Shown piece after piece: positions 44,662 through 55,309 of a DNA stretch of 64,000 nt. A model generated the notes under the pieces. It was given only the letters and a program-made list of their open reading frames with translations. It did not search any database and was not told where the DNA came from. The translations under genes and the position numbers were made by a program. Where the stretch lies: the NCBI RefSeq assembly GCF_001544835.2, contig NZ_FCNX02000002.1, positions 1 to 64,000 on the forward strand. The letters are read 5' to 3'. The stretch's first letter is position 1. Each line of letters begins with the position of its first letter. The DNA comes from Caballeronia fortuita. GTDB lineage: Bacteria; Pseudomonadota; Gammaproteobacteria; Burkholderiales; Burkholderiaceae.

Positions 44662-45646
44662 GGCAATCAACGCCATTCTCCAAGAACGGTCCGAAGACTC
44701 AAGGAGGTCAGTTTTGAATCGGCGCTATCAAGTAGCCACCAACGTAAGCAGAATACCGACACTTTTGGTCAGGAACTCGAAAGAAGAGCGCCCCTCGCAT
44801 GCGTAGGCTCGATCAAATAGAAATAGCACGCGCCGTGTTAGCGGATGGTGGAGATCTTCCTGGGAAGCCAACGATGGACGAACTGCTTTGTCACGGATGT
44901 TGGATGCTAGCGGGAGCCTGTTAGGCCCTCTCGCGCAAGACCACGCTAATGTCGCCCCTACGAGGCCGGCGCTGATCAAGAGGGAACGCTAATGGCGGCA
45001 TCACTGCGATGCCATCCCGCCGCACTTCGAGCATGATAGGTGGCGACTAACGCTTGCCGTGGCGAAGAAGCTCAGGAAACGCAAGCGACGCGCAGATCAA
45101 CGCGTTGGTTCACGCAACTTGCGATATCGTTCTACTCACGTTTTGCCAGTCGGGTGCGCAGAATCTCAAGCATGGCGCGCTGAGCCATCCGCTCGAGGTA
45201 AATGATGATCGCGTCGGTACGCGCTCGACTATGGTGACCAGCCAGTGACGATCGAACCTGATCCGTGGCAGCGTTGTTCGTCGGCCAAGTGATGCATCGC
45301 CTTCTATTCTCACGACCTTGTGCCTTACCGCCGCTGAAGATCCGTCGATGTCAACGCTCCGCTATCGAGCCGGATCCGCCGCGCGGGAGACCATGCTTTG
45401 GCGACGGGCGACAAAACCAAGGACCGACAGCTACTGGAACTCGGTCACGCACTCTGGTCCGCCACGGGCACGTCCGCAATCAGCGGTTGCCACGCTAGGG
45501 ACGATACATCAAGCGGCCTTTGCCGGCGTAACGAACCCTCGAGTCGATGAAAGCGCATTCTGCCGCCGGGTTCTAGCGATAGCCGGATGCATCTCTAACG
45601 GCTATGCAACGGAACCAATCAAAAGGTCATCGAGTGAACGTCAGTG
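44662..45646. other. Gene-free region after the IS remnant
   Basis: About 985 bp with only short, compositionally poor frames on both strands, lower in GC than the neighbouring operons. No recognisable transposase, tRNA or promoter. It is probably eroded sequence between the IS debris and the PilZ gene. Confidence 0.5.
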
Positions 45647-46549
45647 TCACTGCGCCGCGCTTCCCGTCGCGGTCTCGAACATGTGCTGCCTGAGTAGCGA
45701 CATGACGTCCGCTGCCTGACTGCTGAACTCGGCACCCATCTGGACGCCACCATCGATACGCCTCACGTTGCGCGCGATACAGTTGAACATGACCGCGTGG
45801 AGCTTACCCCCTGCACGCAGACGCAGCGCCAGGCGGAAGTGCTCTGTTACGTTGACAAGGGCATCTGACGCCCGGAAGGCGACGCCGCCGAGACTCACGT
45901 TCGTGACTGTTACGTCGAACCCCGCCGCCACGCAGTCGTTCCTGATGAGCCGCCCGGGCATTTCCGTCGGCACTCGCACGTGGCTGCGCACGACCTGCGT
46001 CTGCACCGACTCAGGCCACGCAAGGTAGATCACTCTGACGGGCGTCTCGCTTCGCCCGAGCACAGTACTGCGGAACTGATGGATCTTTCGCCCGCGAAGC
46101 GCATTGCAGGAGACTTCGATGCCGGCCCTCAGCAATTCATGCCCCTTCGAGGCCGTCACGAGCAATGCATTTCCGGAAACGGAGCCGACGAAGTCGGTCC
46201 GAACTGGCGCGGGGTCATTGCCGATCACCGTCACCTGTATGCTGTCGATCGTCTTCGGGAGCGTTTCGAAACTGACGGTGGCCGCATCGACGATTGGAAC
46301 GGCCGGCTCCCCGTCGTGTCTCGTGGTCGAGATGAGCAGTTCGTCCGGACGCGGTGCGCATTCGCCGGACGGACTGGTCGACGCACTCTCGCTCCGCAAC
46401 GCGCCTGCCGACAGAATTCTGTCCCGCTGGCCCTCCGAATGAACCAGGCAACCACGCGCCAGGAGAAGCTTGCCACTCGCCGAGTAGACGGCAAACGGAA
46501 GGGGCGATCCGATTTCCAGCTCTCGGGCGGTGATTTTGACGAGTGCCAT
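45647..46549 (-). CDS. PilZ-domain c-di-GMP effector (YcgR/flagellar-brake-like)
   Basis: A 300-residue cytoplasmic protein. The C-terminal PilZ domain shows both c-di-GMP-binding motifs: RSHVR (the RxxxR motif) near 205 and NVSLGG (the (D/N)xSxxG motif) about 25 residues later. The middle part resembles the YcgR N-terminal beta-barrel. The ATG at 46549 (MALVKITARELEIG) is chosen because the longer upstream reading is Arg/Ser/Cys-rich and non-family-like. It may slow flagella or affect adhesion when c-di-GMP rises. Confidence 0.85.
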   Translation of the reverse strand: MALVKITARELEIGSPLPFAVYSASGKLLLARGCLVHSEGQRDRILSAGALRSESASTSPSGECAPRPDELLISTTRHDGEPAVPIVDAATVSFETLPKTIDSIQVTVIGNDPAPVRTDFVGSVSGNALLVTASKGHELLRAGIEVSCNALRGRKIHQFRSTVLGRSETPVRVIYLAWPESVQTQVVRSHVRVPTEMPGRLIRNDCVAAGFDVTVTNVSLGGVAFRASDALVNVTEHFRLALRLRAGGKLHAVMFNCIARNVRRIDGGVQMGAEFSSQAADVMSLLRQHMFETATGSAAQ

Positions 46550-47054
46550 GTCCGTTGCCCCATCGCTGTGGCGGACTCGCCGCGCGCCGGGATGCATGAG
46601 TTTTGGAAACGCTAACTTAACTCTGGACTCACCGTGACAACGTGCGTTGGACCACTTTTGTCTGATGAAAACGACGGAAATAAAAACAGCGGAGCAGCAT
46701 GAACATTGTGCGGCCGGGGCGGCAATCGTCGAAGAGATTCGCGTTTCGCCTTGCGCGAACGCACGGTGGAGTGTGAGGCGCACCGGACACGAATGCCTTC
46801 GTCAATTCGGCAGCCTCTTGGGTTCAGCACGTCGACGATCACCCACCACGATTGCTAATCTGCGAGTGTGGCACTCTCGTCAGCACCGATAGCAACCGGC
46901 AGCATCGCGTCCAGCCTGAGAGCCCTGCCATTGCTGCCCGGGACATTCGCCAAGCGCGCGAAAATTTCAGCGCGCAGTCCACGTGCAATGTTAGTTATTG
47001 CATGGGTCTACGGATGATCGGTATGCAATATTATTTACATCGATTCACGCAGAC
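46550..47054. other. Intergenic region between PilZ gene and polyol operon
   Basis: 505 bp without a supported gene. It should contain the PilZ promoter; no sigma-28 box was found. An 8-bp inverted repeat (TATTGCAT at 46996-47003, ATGCAATA at 47023-47030) sits about 25 bp past the end of the polyol operon. It is AT-rich and lacks a T tract, so it is not a standard terminator. Confidence 0.45.
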
Positions 47055-47789
47055 TCACCGAGCCGTATATCCCCCATCGACAGCCAACGAAACTCCGCTA
47101 ATCATCGATGCCGCATCGCTCAGCAAAAACAGAACAGGCGCCACGACTTCCTCCGGCTCCGCGAAACGTCCAAGCGGAATCGCTTGAAGCATCGGCTGGC
47201 TCTTGACCGGATCGCTCCAGGCGAAGCGTGCCATTGGCGTGAGCGTAACCGTCGGATTGACGCTGTTGACGCGAATGCCATGCCGTCCGAGCTCGATGCA
47301 AAGCACGCGAGTAATCGAATCCAGTGCCGCTTTCGACGCGCAATAGCTGAGATGGTCCGGCAAGCCGACGAGCGACGCCTGGCTCGACACGTTCACGATG
47401 CTGCCGCCACGGCCGAGCATCTTCAGCGCGATGGCGCGGGCGACCAGCGCGGCGCCACGCGCATTGACGGCCATTACGCGGTCGAATGCGTCCGCGTCGA
47501 GTTCGAGCGCCGGTTCGAGCGATGCAATGCCCGCGCAGTTCACGAGACCATCGAACGCATCGAACGGCTCCAGCGCCGCATCGATGACCGAACGATGCGC
47601 GCCCACATCGAGCCGCAGCGTCGCGCAGCCCGTTTCGCTGGCGAGCGTATCGAGCGCGGCGGCATCGCGCCCCGCCGCGACGACATGCGCGCCGCAACGC
47701 GCCAGCGTCTGCGCGCAGGCACGCCCGATTCCGCTCGATGCACCCGTCACCAGAACGCGCTTGCCGCTGAAGTCGAACTCGGTTTTCAT
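47055..47789 (-). CDS. SDR family polyol/sugar dehydrogenase
   Basis: A 244-residue short-chain dehydrogenase: TGASSGIG near 15, NCAG near 85, YCASK near 147 and the end GVSLAVDGGYTAR. Sequence style (FDFSGKRVLVTG; NPTVTLTPMA) is that of L-xylulose/carbonyl reductases. The ATG at 47789 overlaps the kinase stop (ATGA). Last gene of the polyol operon. It probably interconverts a ketose and a polyol. Confidence 0.92.
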   Translation of the reverse strand: MKTEFDFSGKRVLVTGASSGIGRACAQTLARCGAHVVAAGRDAAALDTLASETGCATLRLDVGAHRSVIDAALEPFDAFDGLVNCAGIASLEPALELDADAFDRVMAVNARGAALVARAIALKMLGRGGSIVNVSSQASLVGLPDHLSYCASKAALDSITRVLCIELGRHGIRVNSVNPTVTLTPMARFAWSDPVKSQPMLQAIPLGRFAEPEEVVAPVLFLLSDAASMISGVSLAVDGGYTAR

Positions 47790-49330
47790 ATCGATTGCAA
47801 CCTGTGCATGGATGGCATGAGCGCCGGATAAAGCGCCGTGTAGACATCGAAATAATCGGCATAACGGGCCACGCGCGCAGCGTCCGGCTGCGCACGCTCG
47901 ATGAGCGTCGACCAGCCGTTTTGCGCGGTGTCGGACGTCACCAGTCCGGTGCCGACCGCCGCGAGCAGCGCCGCGCCCAACGCAGCTTCCACTTCCTCGC
48001 CGATGGTCCAGACAGGAAAGCCCGTGACGTCCGCGATGATCTGCATCCACAGCGGCGAATGCGCGGCGCCGCCCACGACGATCAGCTTGTCGTCGAGCGA
48101 CTCCGAGCCTTTTCGTCCCGCTTCGATGTTGTGCCTGAGCGCGAACGCAACGCCTTCGAGCACGGCACGGTAGAGATGCGCGCGCGTATGCGCGAGACTC
48201 AGGCCGACGAACGCGCCGCTCGCCTTCGCATCCCAGACCGGACTGCGCTCGCCCATCAGATACGGCAGGAACATCGCGCCTTGCGCGCCGGCCGGCACGC
48301 GCGCGGCGGCTTCTTCCAGCAGCACGTGCGGATCGCCGTGCGGCAACGCGAGCGCCGCCGCGACCTCCGCCTGACAGAACTGCTCGCGATACCACGTCAC
48401 CGACGCGCCCGCCGTGATCGCGCCGCCGAACACGTACAGATCGCGCGTGCCGTTGAGAACGTGCGGCATCGACACGAGTCCATGACGCGCATCGACGTGC
48501 TGGTTGATATAGCCCCAGCACATGCTCGTGCCGATCATCGCGACATGCTGCCCCGCGCGCGTCGCGCCGGCGGCGAAGGTCGCCACGGCCGCATCGACGC
48601 CGCCCGCGACGACCGGCGTGCCCGCCGCCAGGCCCCATCGCGCGGCCCATTCCGGCAGCAGCCCGCCGACGATATCCGCCGATTCGACCAGCCGCTCGGG
48701 CATCATGCGCGCGGGAATGTCGAGCGCGTCGAGCATCTCGGCGGACCAGCCGCGCCGCGCGACGTCATACACGCCGCCGATATTTCCCGCCGAACTGTGA
48801 TCGACCGCGATCTCCCCGGTGAGACGATGAATGACGTATGCGTTCGGCGGCAGGAAATAGCGCGTCTTCGCCCACACGTCCGGACGATGCTCGCGCAGCC
48901 ACAGCATCTTCGTGAAGCCGTAATAGCTGTCGACGCCGTTGCCGGTGATCGCCTGCAATCGATCTAGATCGACCTGCTCGCGCACGCGATCGGCCTGTGC
49001 GGTCGCGCGCCGGTCCATCCAGATGAGACAGGGATGCAGCGGTTCGATCGCTTCATCCACCGGAATGCCCGAGCCGCCGTACAGACTGCTCACGCACACG
49101 CCGCGAATCGATGCCGCATCGATGCCCTGGGCCACCGCCTCCGCGACGCAATGCGCGATGCATTCGCCGACGGCATCGAACCACACCGACGGCCATTGCT
49201 CGGCCCAAAGCGGCTTCGGCGTATCCGGCCGATAGCTGCTCGAATGCTTCGCGACGATCGCGCCATCGCGCGCGACGAGCAGCGCCTTGGTGCTCTGCGT
49301 GCCAATGTCCACGCCAATCACGTATTCCAT
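47786..49330 (-). CDS. FGGY family carbohydrate kinase
   Basis: A 514-residue sugar kinase. The N-terminal phosphate motif is VIGVDIGTQSTKALLV, LIWMDRRA appears near 110, and the C-terminal ATP-binding motif GGAAHSPLWMQIIADVTG near 405. The start MEYVIG at 49330 leaves 17 bp after the dehydrogenase stop. Members phosphorylate ribulose, xylulose, glycerol or erythritol. With an erythritol/threitol-type dehydrogenase beside it, the substrate is probably a four- or five-carbon ketose or polyol. Confidence 0.92.
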   Translation of the reverse strand: MEYVIGVDIGTQSTKALLVARDGAIVAKHSSSYRPDTPKPLWAEQWPSVWFDAVGECIAHCVAEAVAQGIDAASIRGVCVSSLYGGSGIPVDEAIEPLHPCLIWMDRRATAQADRVREQVDLDRLQAITGNGVDSYYGFTKMLWLREHRPDVWAKTRYFLPPNAYVIHRLTGEIAVDHSSAGNIGGVYDVARRGWSAEMLDALDIPARMMPERLVESADIVGGLLPEWAARWGLAAGTPVVAGGVDAAVATFAAGATRAGQHVAMIGTSMCWGYINQHVDARHGLVSMPHVLNGTRDLYVFGGAITAGASVTWYREQFCQAEVAAALALPHGDPHVLLEEAAARVPAGAQGAMFLPYLMGERSPVWDAKASGAFVGLSLAHTRAHLYRAVLEGVAFALRHNIEAGRKGSESLDDKLIVVGGAAHSPLWMQIIADVTGFPVWTIGEEVEAALGAALLAAVGTGLVTSDTAQNGWSTLIERAQPDAARVARYADYFDVYTALYPALMPSMHRLQSI

Positions 49331-49347
49331 CGCTTCTCCGCGCGTCT

Positions 49348-50442
49348 TCAATGCTCACCGGCGGGCTTGAGCAGCACCTTGATGGAATCGGTCGAATTGG
49401 CGACCTTGATCGCCTCGTCCCATTCCTCGAGCGAGAATCCATGCGTGACGATGCCTTTCGACGTGACGAGCCCGCGCGCGAGCAGATCGATCGCGATCGG
49501 ATAGCAGTACGGTCCCAGATGCGCGCCGCGCACGTCCAGTTCCTTGCGGTCGCCGATGATCGACCAGTCCACCGTGGCATCCGCGCCGAACACGCTGAAC
49601 TCGACGAAGCGCCCGAGCTTGCGGATGAGATCGAGACCTTGCGTGACGCCAATCGGCGCGCCGGTCGTTTCGATATACACGTCGCAGCCGTAGCCATCGG
49701 TCAGCGACTTGATCACGTCGAGCGCGTTGTCCTTCGTCGGATTGATGACCACGTCCGCGCCGTACTGTTTTGCGAGTTCGAGGCGCTCGTCGATGAGATC
49801 GATCACGACGAGCTTCTTCGGCGTCTTCAGATGCGCGACCTGCGTCATCATCAGACCGAGCGGACCCGCCCCGGCGATGACCACGACATCGTCCAGTTGA
49901 ACGTCGCCGCGATTGACCGTGTGGATCGCGCACGACAGCGGCTCGATGATCGCCGCATCTTCGAGCGATACGCCGAGCGGAATCTTGTGGACGAGCGCCG
50001 TCGGCGGAATACGCATGTACTCGGCCATGCCGCCATCGGCGACTTCGCGCTGAAAGCCGAAGATGTTGTGGACTTCGCACATCCAGTACTGGCCCGACTT
50101 GCAATAGCGGCATTTCCCGCACGGCACGATCTGTTCCGCGATCACGCGATCGCCGACCTGCACGCCGAAATGCTCGGCCGCGCCCTCGCCCGCTTCCTCG
50201 ACATAGCCGAAGAACTCGTGGCCCGGGATCACCGGCGCCTTTACCCACGGGCTCGATCCGCCCCAGAACATTTTCGCGCCGGTGTAGCACTTGCAGTCGC
50301 TCGCACAGATGCCGCAGGCGGCGATCCGGATCACGAGTTCGTTGCGGCCGGCGCGCGGCTTCGTCACCTGTTCAACGCGGTAATCCTCGGGCGCATGGCA
50401 CACGATGGCGGTCATCCGGGACTCGGTGTTCTGTGTCGTCAT
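49348..50442 (-). CDS. Zinc-dependent alcohol dehydrogenase, erythritol/L-threitol dehydrogenase-like
   Basis: A 364-residue medium-chain dehydrogenase. The catalytic zinc region is CGICASDCKC plus GHEF near 75, structural zinc CGKCRYCKSGQYWMC near 110, and the NAD fold starts at AGAGPLGLMM near 190. The whole chain resembles, as I recall it, the erythritol/L-threitol dehydrogenase of mycobacteria, including DVYIETTG, FGADATVDWSIIGDRKELDV and GAHLGPYCYP. It would oxidise a short polyol to a ketose for the FGGY kinase. Substrate is inferred from that resemblance. Confidence 0.9.
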   Translation of the reverse strand: MTTQNTESRMTAIVCHAPEDYRVEQVTKPRAGRNELVIRIAACGICASDCKCYTGAKMFWGGSSPWVKAPVIPGHEFFGYVEEAGEGAAEHFGVQVGDRVIAEQIVPCGKCRYCKSGQYWMCEVHNIFGFQREVADGGMAEYMRIPPTALVHKIPLGVSLEDAAIIEPLSCAIHTVNRGDVQLDDVVVIAGAGPLGLMMTQVAHLKTPKKLVVIDLIDERLELAKQYGADVVINPTKDNALDVIKSLTDGYGCDVYIETTGAPIGVTQGLDLIRKLGRFVEFSVFGADATVDWSIIGDRKELDVRGAHLGPYCYPIAIDLLARGLVTSKGIVTHGFSLEEWDEAIKVANSTDSIKVLLKPAGEH

Positions 50443-50486
50443 ATGTCTCTCGTTGGAAGTTCGCAGCTTGAGGAGGCTTGAGGAGA

Positions 50487-51491
50487 TCAGCGCGAGCGTT
50501 CGCGGCTGATATAAATCGCGAGCAGGATGATTCCGCCCTTGATCACGTTCTGTACGTAAGGATTCACGCCGATCATGTTGAGGCCGTTGTTCAGCACGCC
50601 GAGCAGCAGCGCGCCGACCAGAGTGCCGAGGATCGATCCGCGTCCGCCGGATATCGACGTGCCGCCGAGCACCACCGCCGCGATCGCGTCGAGTTCGAAG
50701 CCGACGCCCGCGTTCGGCTGGCCGCTCATCAGACGCCCGGTCAGCACGATCGCGGCGAACGCGGACGTGAGCCCGGACAGCGTGTAGACGATCAGCTTCA
50801 CGCGCGCCACGCGCACGCCCGACAAGCGCGTGGCCTGTTCGTTGCCGCCGATCGCATAGACATAGCGCCCGAACGGCATGCGGTCGAGCAGCAGCCACGC
50901 GACCAGATAGACGGCGAGCATGATGAGAACCGGCGCCTGGATGCCGAGCACCTTGCCGCTGCCGAAGAAGCTGACCCAGTCGGGCAGGCCGTCGATCGGA
51001 TAGCCGCCGGTATAGATGAGACCGAGGCCGCGCGCGATGCCCATCGTCGCGAGCGTGACGATGATCGGCGGCATGCGCGCGAACGCCACGAAGAAGCCGT
51101 TGGCCACGCCGAAGCCGAGTCCGACCGCGATGCCCGTCACCAAGGCCGCGACCGCATTCAGACCCGAGACCATCAATCCGGCCGCGATCGCGCCCGACAG
51201 CGCCATGACGGAACCGACCGACAGATCGATGCCGCCCGTGAGAATCACGCAGGTCATGCCGACCGCGATGATCGCGTTGATCGACACTTGCCGCAGCACG
51301 TTTTCGAGGTTCGCGGCGGACAGGAAACTCGAACTCGCGACCATCATCACGATACAGACGACGATGAGGCCGATGAGCGGATAGAAGAGCGTCGAGTGTC
51401 TGAAGCTCGCGATGCGCGAACGTGCGCTGTGGTGCGTGCTGGCGGCGGCCACGTCGCGTGAGTTCGGAGAAGATGTGTCAGGCGTGTTCAT
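50487..51491 (-). CDS. Sugar/polyol ABC transporter permease, RbsC type
   Basis: A 334-residue permease with about 8-10 membrane segments. The RbsC family core [20 protein letters not shown] lies near 85 and the cytoplasmic loop [17 protein letters not shown] near 225. The ATG at 51491 (MNTPDTSS) is preferred to the longer frame, since it overlaps the ATPase gene by only 14 bp. Partner of the adjacent RbsA- and RbsB-type genes. Confidence 0.94.
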   Translation of the reverse strand: MNTPDTSSPNSRDVAAASTHHSARSRIASFRHSTLFYPLIGLIVVCIVMMVASSSFLSAANLENVLRQVSINAIIAVGMTCVILTGGIDLSVGSVMALSGAIAAGLMVSGLNAVAALVTGIAVGLGFGVANGFFVAFARMPPIIVTLATMGIARGLGLIYTGGYPIDGLPDWVSFFGSGKVLGIQAPVLIMLAVYLVAWLLLDRMPFGRYVYAIGGNEQATRLSGVRVARVKLIVYTLSGLTSAFAAIVLTGRLMSGQPNAGVGFELDAIAAVVLGGTSISGGRGSILGTLVGALLLGVLNNGLNMIGVNPYVQNVIKGGIILLAIYISRERSR

Positions 51492-52998
51492 GTGTCGCTC
51501 CGCGTGCCCCGGCTGTTGCATAGGTCATGACCGTGTTCGAATCGATCTCGTCGCCGCTCAGGATCGCCTCGATGCGTCCCTGGCGGAACACACAGACGCG
51601 GTCGCACATGCCGACGATTTCCGGCAGCTCCGACGAGATCATGATGATCGAGTAGCCGCGCGCGGTGAGCTCGCGCATCAGCCCGTAGATTTCCGCTTTC
51701 GCACCGACGTCGATGCCGCGCGTCGGCTCGTCGAAGACGAGGATGCGCGTGTGATGATTCAGCCAGCGCGCGATCACGACTTTCTGCTGGTTTCCGCCCG
51801 ACAGCGTCGCGACTTCGGTGTTCATCGACGGCGCCTTCACGCCGACGCGTTTCATGATCTCCGCCGTCGTGCGTGCTTCGATGCGATGGTTCAGAAACCA
51901 GCGCAGCGAGCGATACTTGCCGAGGTTGTTCAGCGAGATGTTGTCGCGGATCGAGAACGAAGTGACGAGCCCTTCCGTCTTGCGGCTCTCGGGCAGGATG
52001 CCGATGCCTGACCGGAGCGCATCGGCGGGATCGGATAGTTTCGCCATCGCGCCGTGCACGCGAATCTCCTTCGCATGAACCGGCTCCGCGCCGATCACGG
52101 CAAGCGCAGTCTCCGTGCGGCCCGAGCCCACGAGCCCCGCGAAGCCGAGAATCTCGCCCTCGCGCAGCGTGAACGCATTGACAGGACCATCCTTCGTGAT
52201 CTGCAGCGAGCTCACGTCGAGCACGGTCTTCGCATCGTCGCGTAACGCGGGCTTCGGCGGGAAGCTGCTCTCGATACGCCGCCCGACCATCATCTCCACG
52301 AGCCGTTCGACATCGGTCTTCGCCACGTCCGTCATGCCGACATACTGGCCGTCGCGCAACACGGTGATGCGGTCGCAGACATCGAAAATCTCTTCCAGAT
52401 GATGCGAGATAAAAATCATCGCCACGCCCTGCTGCTTCAACTGCCGCATGATCGCGAACAGGTGATCGGCCTCGGCGGGCGTCAGCGTGGCGGTCGGCTC
52501 GTCGAGAATCAGGATGCGCGCGTTGAGCGACAACGCCTTGCCGATCTCGACGAACTGCTGCTGCGCCACCGACAGCGCACGGATCGGCACATCCAGATCG
52601 ATACCGACGCCGAGGCGCGCAAAGATGTCCGCGGCTTCGCGGCGCATCGCGGCGCGGTCGCGCGTTCGCCATACCGTGCGGCGTTCGCGGCCCAGAAAGA
52701 TGTTGTCGACCGCGTTCAGATAGGGAATCAGGCTGAATTCCTGAAACACGATTCCCACGCCCGCCGCTACCGCATCGTGATAGTTGTCGAACTGACGCGT
52801 CTGCCCGTCGATCTCGATCTCGCCCGAGTCGGGCTGATAGATCCCGCAAAGGATCTTCATCAACGTCGATTTTCCCGCGCCGTTCTCGCCGAGCAGCGCG
52901 TGAATCTCGCCGCGCGCGATCTGGATGTGAATGTCCTGCAGCGCCTTCACGCCGGGAAAGCTCTTCGTGATGTGCTTGAGCCTGAGAATGGTGTCCAT
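51478..52998 (-). CDS. Sugar/polyol ABC transporter ATPase, RbsA type (double domain)
   Basis: A 506-residue tandem ATPase. Domain 1 has Walker A GENGAGKS near 36, signature LSVAQQQ and Walker [11 protein letters not shown]. Domain 2 has the family-typical degenerate Walker [10 protein letters not shown] near 285, signature LSGGNQQK and Walker [12 protein letters not shown]. This arrangement is standard for ribose/xylose-type importers. Start at 52998 follows the binding-protein stop by 47 bp. Confidence 0.95.
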   Translation of the reverse strand: MDTILRLKHITKSFPGVKALQDIHIQIARGEIHALLGENGAGKSTLMKILCGIYQPDSGEIEIDGQTRQFDNYHDAVAAGVGIVFQEFSLIPYLNAVDNIFLGRERRTVWRTRDRAAMRREAADIFARLGVGIDLDVPIRALSVAQQQFVEIGKALSLNARILILDEPTATLTPAEADHLFAIMRQLKQQGVAMIFISHHLEEIFDVCDRITVLRDGQYVGMTDVAKTDVERLVEMMVGRRIESSFPPKPALRDDAKTVLDVSSLQITKDGPVNAFTLREGEILGFAGLVGSGRTETALAVIGAEPVHAKEIRVHGAMAKLSDPADALRSGIGILPESRKTEGLVTSFSIRDNISLNNLGKYRSLRWFLNHRIEARTTAEIMKRVGVKAPSMNTEVATLSGGNQQKVVIARWLNHHTRILVFDEPTRGIDVGAKAEIYGLMRELTARGYSIIMISSELPEIVGMCDRVCVFRQGRIEAILSGDEIDSNTVMTYATAGARGATHEHA

Positions 52999-53045
52999 CT
53001 GCGCCTCTTTCGGGCGGACGGCGAGCCGTCCGCAGACATCGCGTT

Positions 53046-53978
53046 TTACCAGCTGAAGCCCTTGGCGTTGTCCTTGTCGACCACCTTCACATCGACCGGC
53101 ACGGCCTTCGGCACCGTCGCGCCCCACTTCTTCGCCAGTGCGACGCCGAGCGCGATGCGTACTTGATCCGCCGGGAACTGCGCCGTCGTCTCGATGAACT
53201 TCGAGTTCGGCTTCTGGATCGCATCGACCGCTTCGGGCGCGCCATCGACGCTCGTCAGCTTGATGTCCTTGCCCGAGGACGTGATCGCCGAGAGCGAACC
53301 CATCGCGCCGCCGTCGTTCACGCTGAAGATGCCTTTCAGGTTCGGATGCGCGGAGATCATGTTCTCCGTCACCGACAACGCGGTCGCGCGCTCTTGCTTG
53401 CCGTTCTGCGTATCGACGAGCTTCACGTTCGGGAACTTCGCGAGCCCCGCCTTGCAGCCGCGCACGCGTTCGAGAATCGGCACGACGGGAATGCCGTCGA
53501 GGATCGCCACTTCGCCGCTGCCGCCGATCGCCTTCGCCAGGTATTCGCACGACATCACGCCGGCATCGTAGTTTTTCGAGCCGACGAACGAGTCGACAGG
53601 ACCGTTGGCGTTCGCATCGACTGCAACGACGACCGCGCCCGCTTTCTTCGCCGCCGTGACGGCCGATTGAATGCCGGTCGAATCGGTGGGATTCACGAGC
53701 AGAATGTCGATCTTCTTCTGCAGCATGTCTTCGACGTCGCTGACCTGCTTGCTGACGTCATGGTGCGCGTCGGTGACGAGGACCTTCGCGCCAATCGAAT
53801 TTGCCGCTTCGTTCAGCGCCTTTTGCATCGTGACGAAATACGGGTTGTTCATTTCCTGGAAGGTCATGCCGATCGTGAGCGGTGCCGCCGCGTGTGCGGC
53901 ACTGGAAAGCGCGCCCGCAAAGGCAAGTGTGCCGATAAACGCGCCCCGGCGCAGCGACGAAACGGGCATGCGGTTCAT
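53046..53978 (-). CDS. Sugar/polyol ABC transporter substrate-binding protein, RbsB type
   Basis: A 310-residue periplasmic protein with a signal peptide of about 30 residues ([21 protein letters not shown]). The type I binding-protein core follows ([53 protein letters not shown]). Length is normal. It is probably the first structural gene of the transport and catabolic operon, 125 bp after the AraC gene. Confidence 0.94.
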   Translation of the reverse strand: MNRMPVSSLRRGAFIGTLAFAGALSSAAHAAAPLTIGMTFQEMNNPYFVTMQKALNEAANSIGAKVLVTDAHHDVSKQVSDVEDMLQKKIDILLVNPTDSTGIQSAVTAAKKAGAVVVAVDANANGPVDSFVGSKNYDAGVMSCEYLAKAIGGSGEVAILDGIPVVPILERVRGCKAGLAKFPNVKLVDTQNGKQERATALSVTENMISAHPNLKGIFSVNDGGAMGSLSAITSSGKDIKLTSVDGAPEAVDAIQKPNSKFIETTAQFPADQVRIALGVALAKKWGATVPKAVPVDVKVVDKDNAKGFSW

Positions 53979-54103
53979 AGTTGTGTCTCCTAATTAGTTT
54001 GCACTTCTTCAGGGTGAATGAAGCCCTCGCGCGAGCGATGGGCGAATCTCGACAAGACGGCTGCTGTACGGCGAAAAGAGCGCGAGCGTGCGCGCGCTAC
54101 GCG

Positions 54104-55084
54104 TTACGTGGGCGACGATCGCATTCGTCGTTCGACGGACGACGCGTAGCCGGCGGCTGTGCGTCCCGGCGATACATGCTCCGGGCTGCCTTCCGACGGC
54201 GCGTTCAGGTTGACTTCCCGGCTGCGCGCATTGATCCGCTGCAGCGCGCGGAACTCGGACGGCGTCATTCCCTTTGCCGCCCGGAACTGCCGATTGAAGT
54301 TGGACACGTTATTGAAGCCGGCCTGAAAGCAGATCTGCGTGATGTTGATCTCATCGGCAAGCAGCATGTGGCACGCCGCTTCGATACGCAGGCGGTTCAC
54401 GTACTGAACGAACGTCGCGCCCGTATGACGATGAAACGCGCGCGAGAATGCGCTGACGCTTTGTCCGGCGAGCCCGGCGAGATCCGACTCGCGCAGATCC
54501 GACGCCAGATTCTTGCCGATATGCGCAAGTACATGACCGAACCGTTTGGACGAGGCGACATTCTGTTCATAAGCGATGCTCGCGAGGAGCGTCTGTTCCT
54601 TCGCATCGCAAAGGCATTCGAGAATACGAAGGAACAGCGAAATGCGCCGGATGCCGCGCGCCGTCAACAGTTCTTCGAACAGCGGCGCGACGACCGCGCT
54701 CGTCTGCGAGTCGAACAGGATGCCGCGACGTGCGTTATCGAGCAACGGTTGAGCATCGCGGCACTCGGGAAACGCTTCCATGCAGCGCTTGACGAAGTCC
54801 GTGCCGAACTGGATCACGAGATTGCGCCGCTCCACGTGTTCGCCGTCCGGCACTTCGCTGACCCAGTTATGCGGAAGATTCTCTCCCATCAGAACGAGAT
54901 TGCCCGGGCCGAACGAGCCGACATGATCGCCGACGAAGAACTTGCCGTGCGTGGCGACGATCAACTGCAACTTGAATTCCGGATGGAAGTGCCAGCGCAC
55001 CGTCTTGTACGGATAGCCGTGCGACCAGGCCTTGAAGGACTCGCCGTGCCGGACGTCGACCACCTCTAGATCGGGGTGCCTCAT
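54104..55084 (-). CDS. AraC family transcriptional regulator
   Basis: A 326-residue regulator. A cupin-like sensor occupies about 15-110 (KTVRWHFHPEFKLQLIVATHG). Two helix-turn-helix units occupy the AraC domain at about 195-295 (ADEINITQICFQAGFNNVSNFNRQF, then RAAKGMTPSEFRALQR). It lies just upstream of and on the same strand as the Rbs-type operon, so it probably activates it in response to the polyol. Confidence 0.92.
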   Translation of the reverse strand: MRHPDLEVVDVRHGESFKAWSHGYPYKTVRWHFHPEFKLQLIVATHGKFFVGDHVGSFGPGNLVLMGENLPHNWVSEVPDGEHVERRNLVIQFGTDFVKRCMEAFPECRDAQPLLDNARRGILFDSQTSAVVAPLFEELLTARGIRRISLFLRILECLCDAKEQTLLASIAYEQNVASSKRFGHVLAHIGKNLASDLRESDLAGLAGQSVSAFSRAFHRHTGATFVQYVNRLRIEAACHMLLADEINITQICFQAGFNNVSNFNRQFRAAKGMTPSEFRALQRINARSREVNLNAPSEGSPEHVSPGRTAAGYASSVERRMRSSPT

Positions 55085-55309
55085 GAAGCCGTCTCCAGTT
55101 CCTTTTATTGCCGGCTGCTTTTGCTTTCGGGGCGCCGGCTATTGACGCCAATTTAAATCGGTCAGTGTCGCGCTTCTACCAACTTTTCGCCTCTTTTTAT
55201 GTACTTTTTTGCAGGCACGGCCGGTCATCGCCTCTCGGCGGCAAATTGTGCAACGCAAAAATGTCCAACTCCAGTATTTTCTTGATCGGCGGCGAGCGCC
55301 GTCGAGCCT

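Noticed and set aside
46550..46783. 78-residue N-terminal extension of the PilZ protein
   Set aside because: Arg/Ser/Cys-rich reading without family resemblance; MALVKITARELEIG is a more plausible start.
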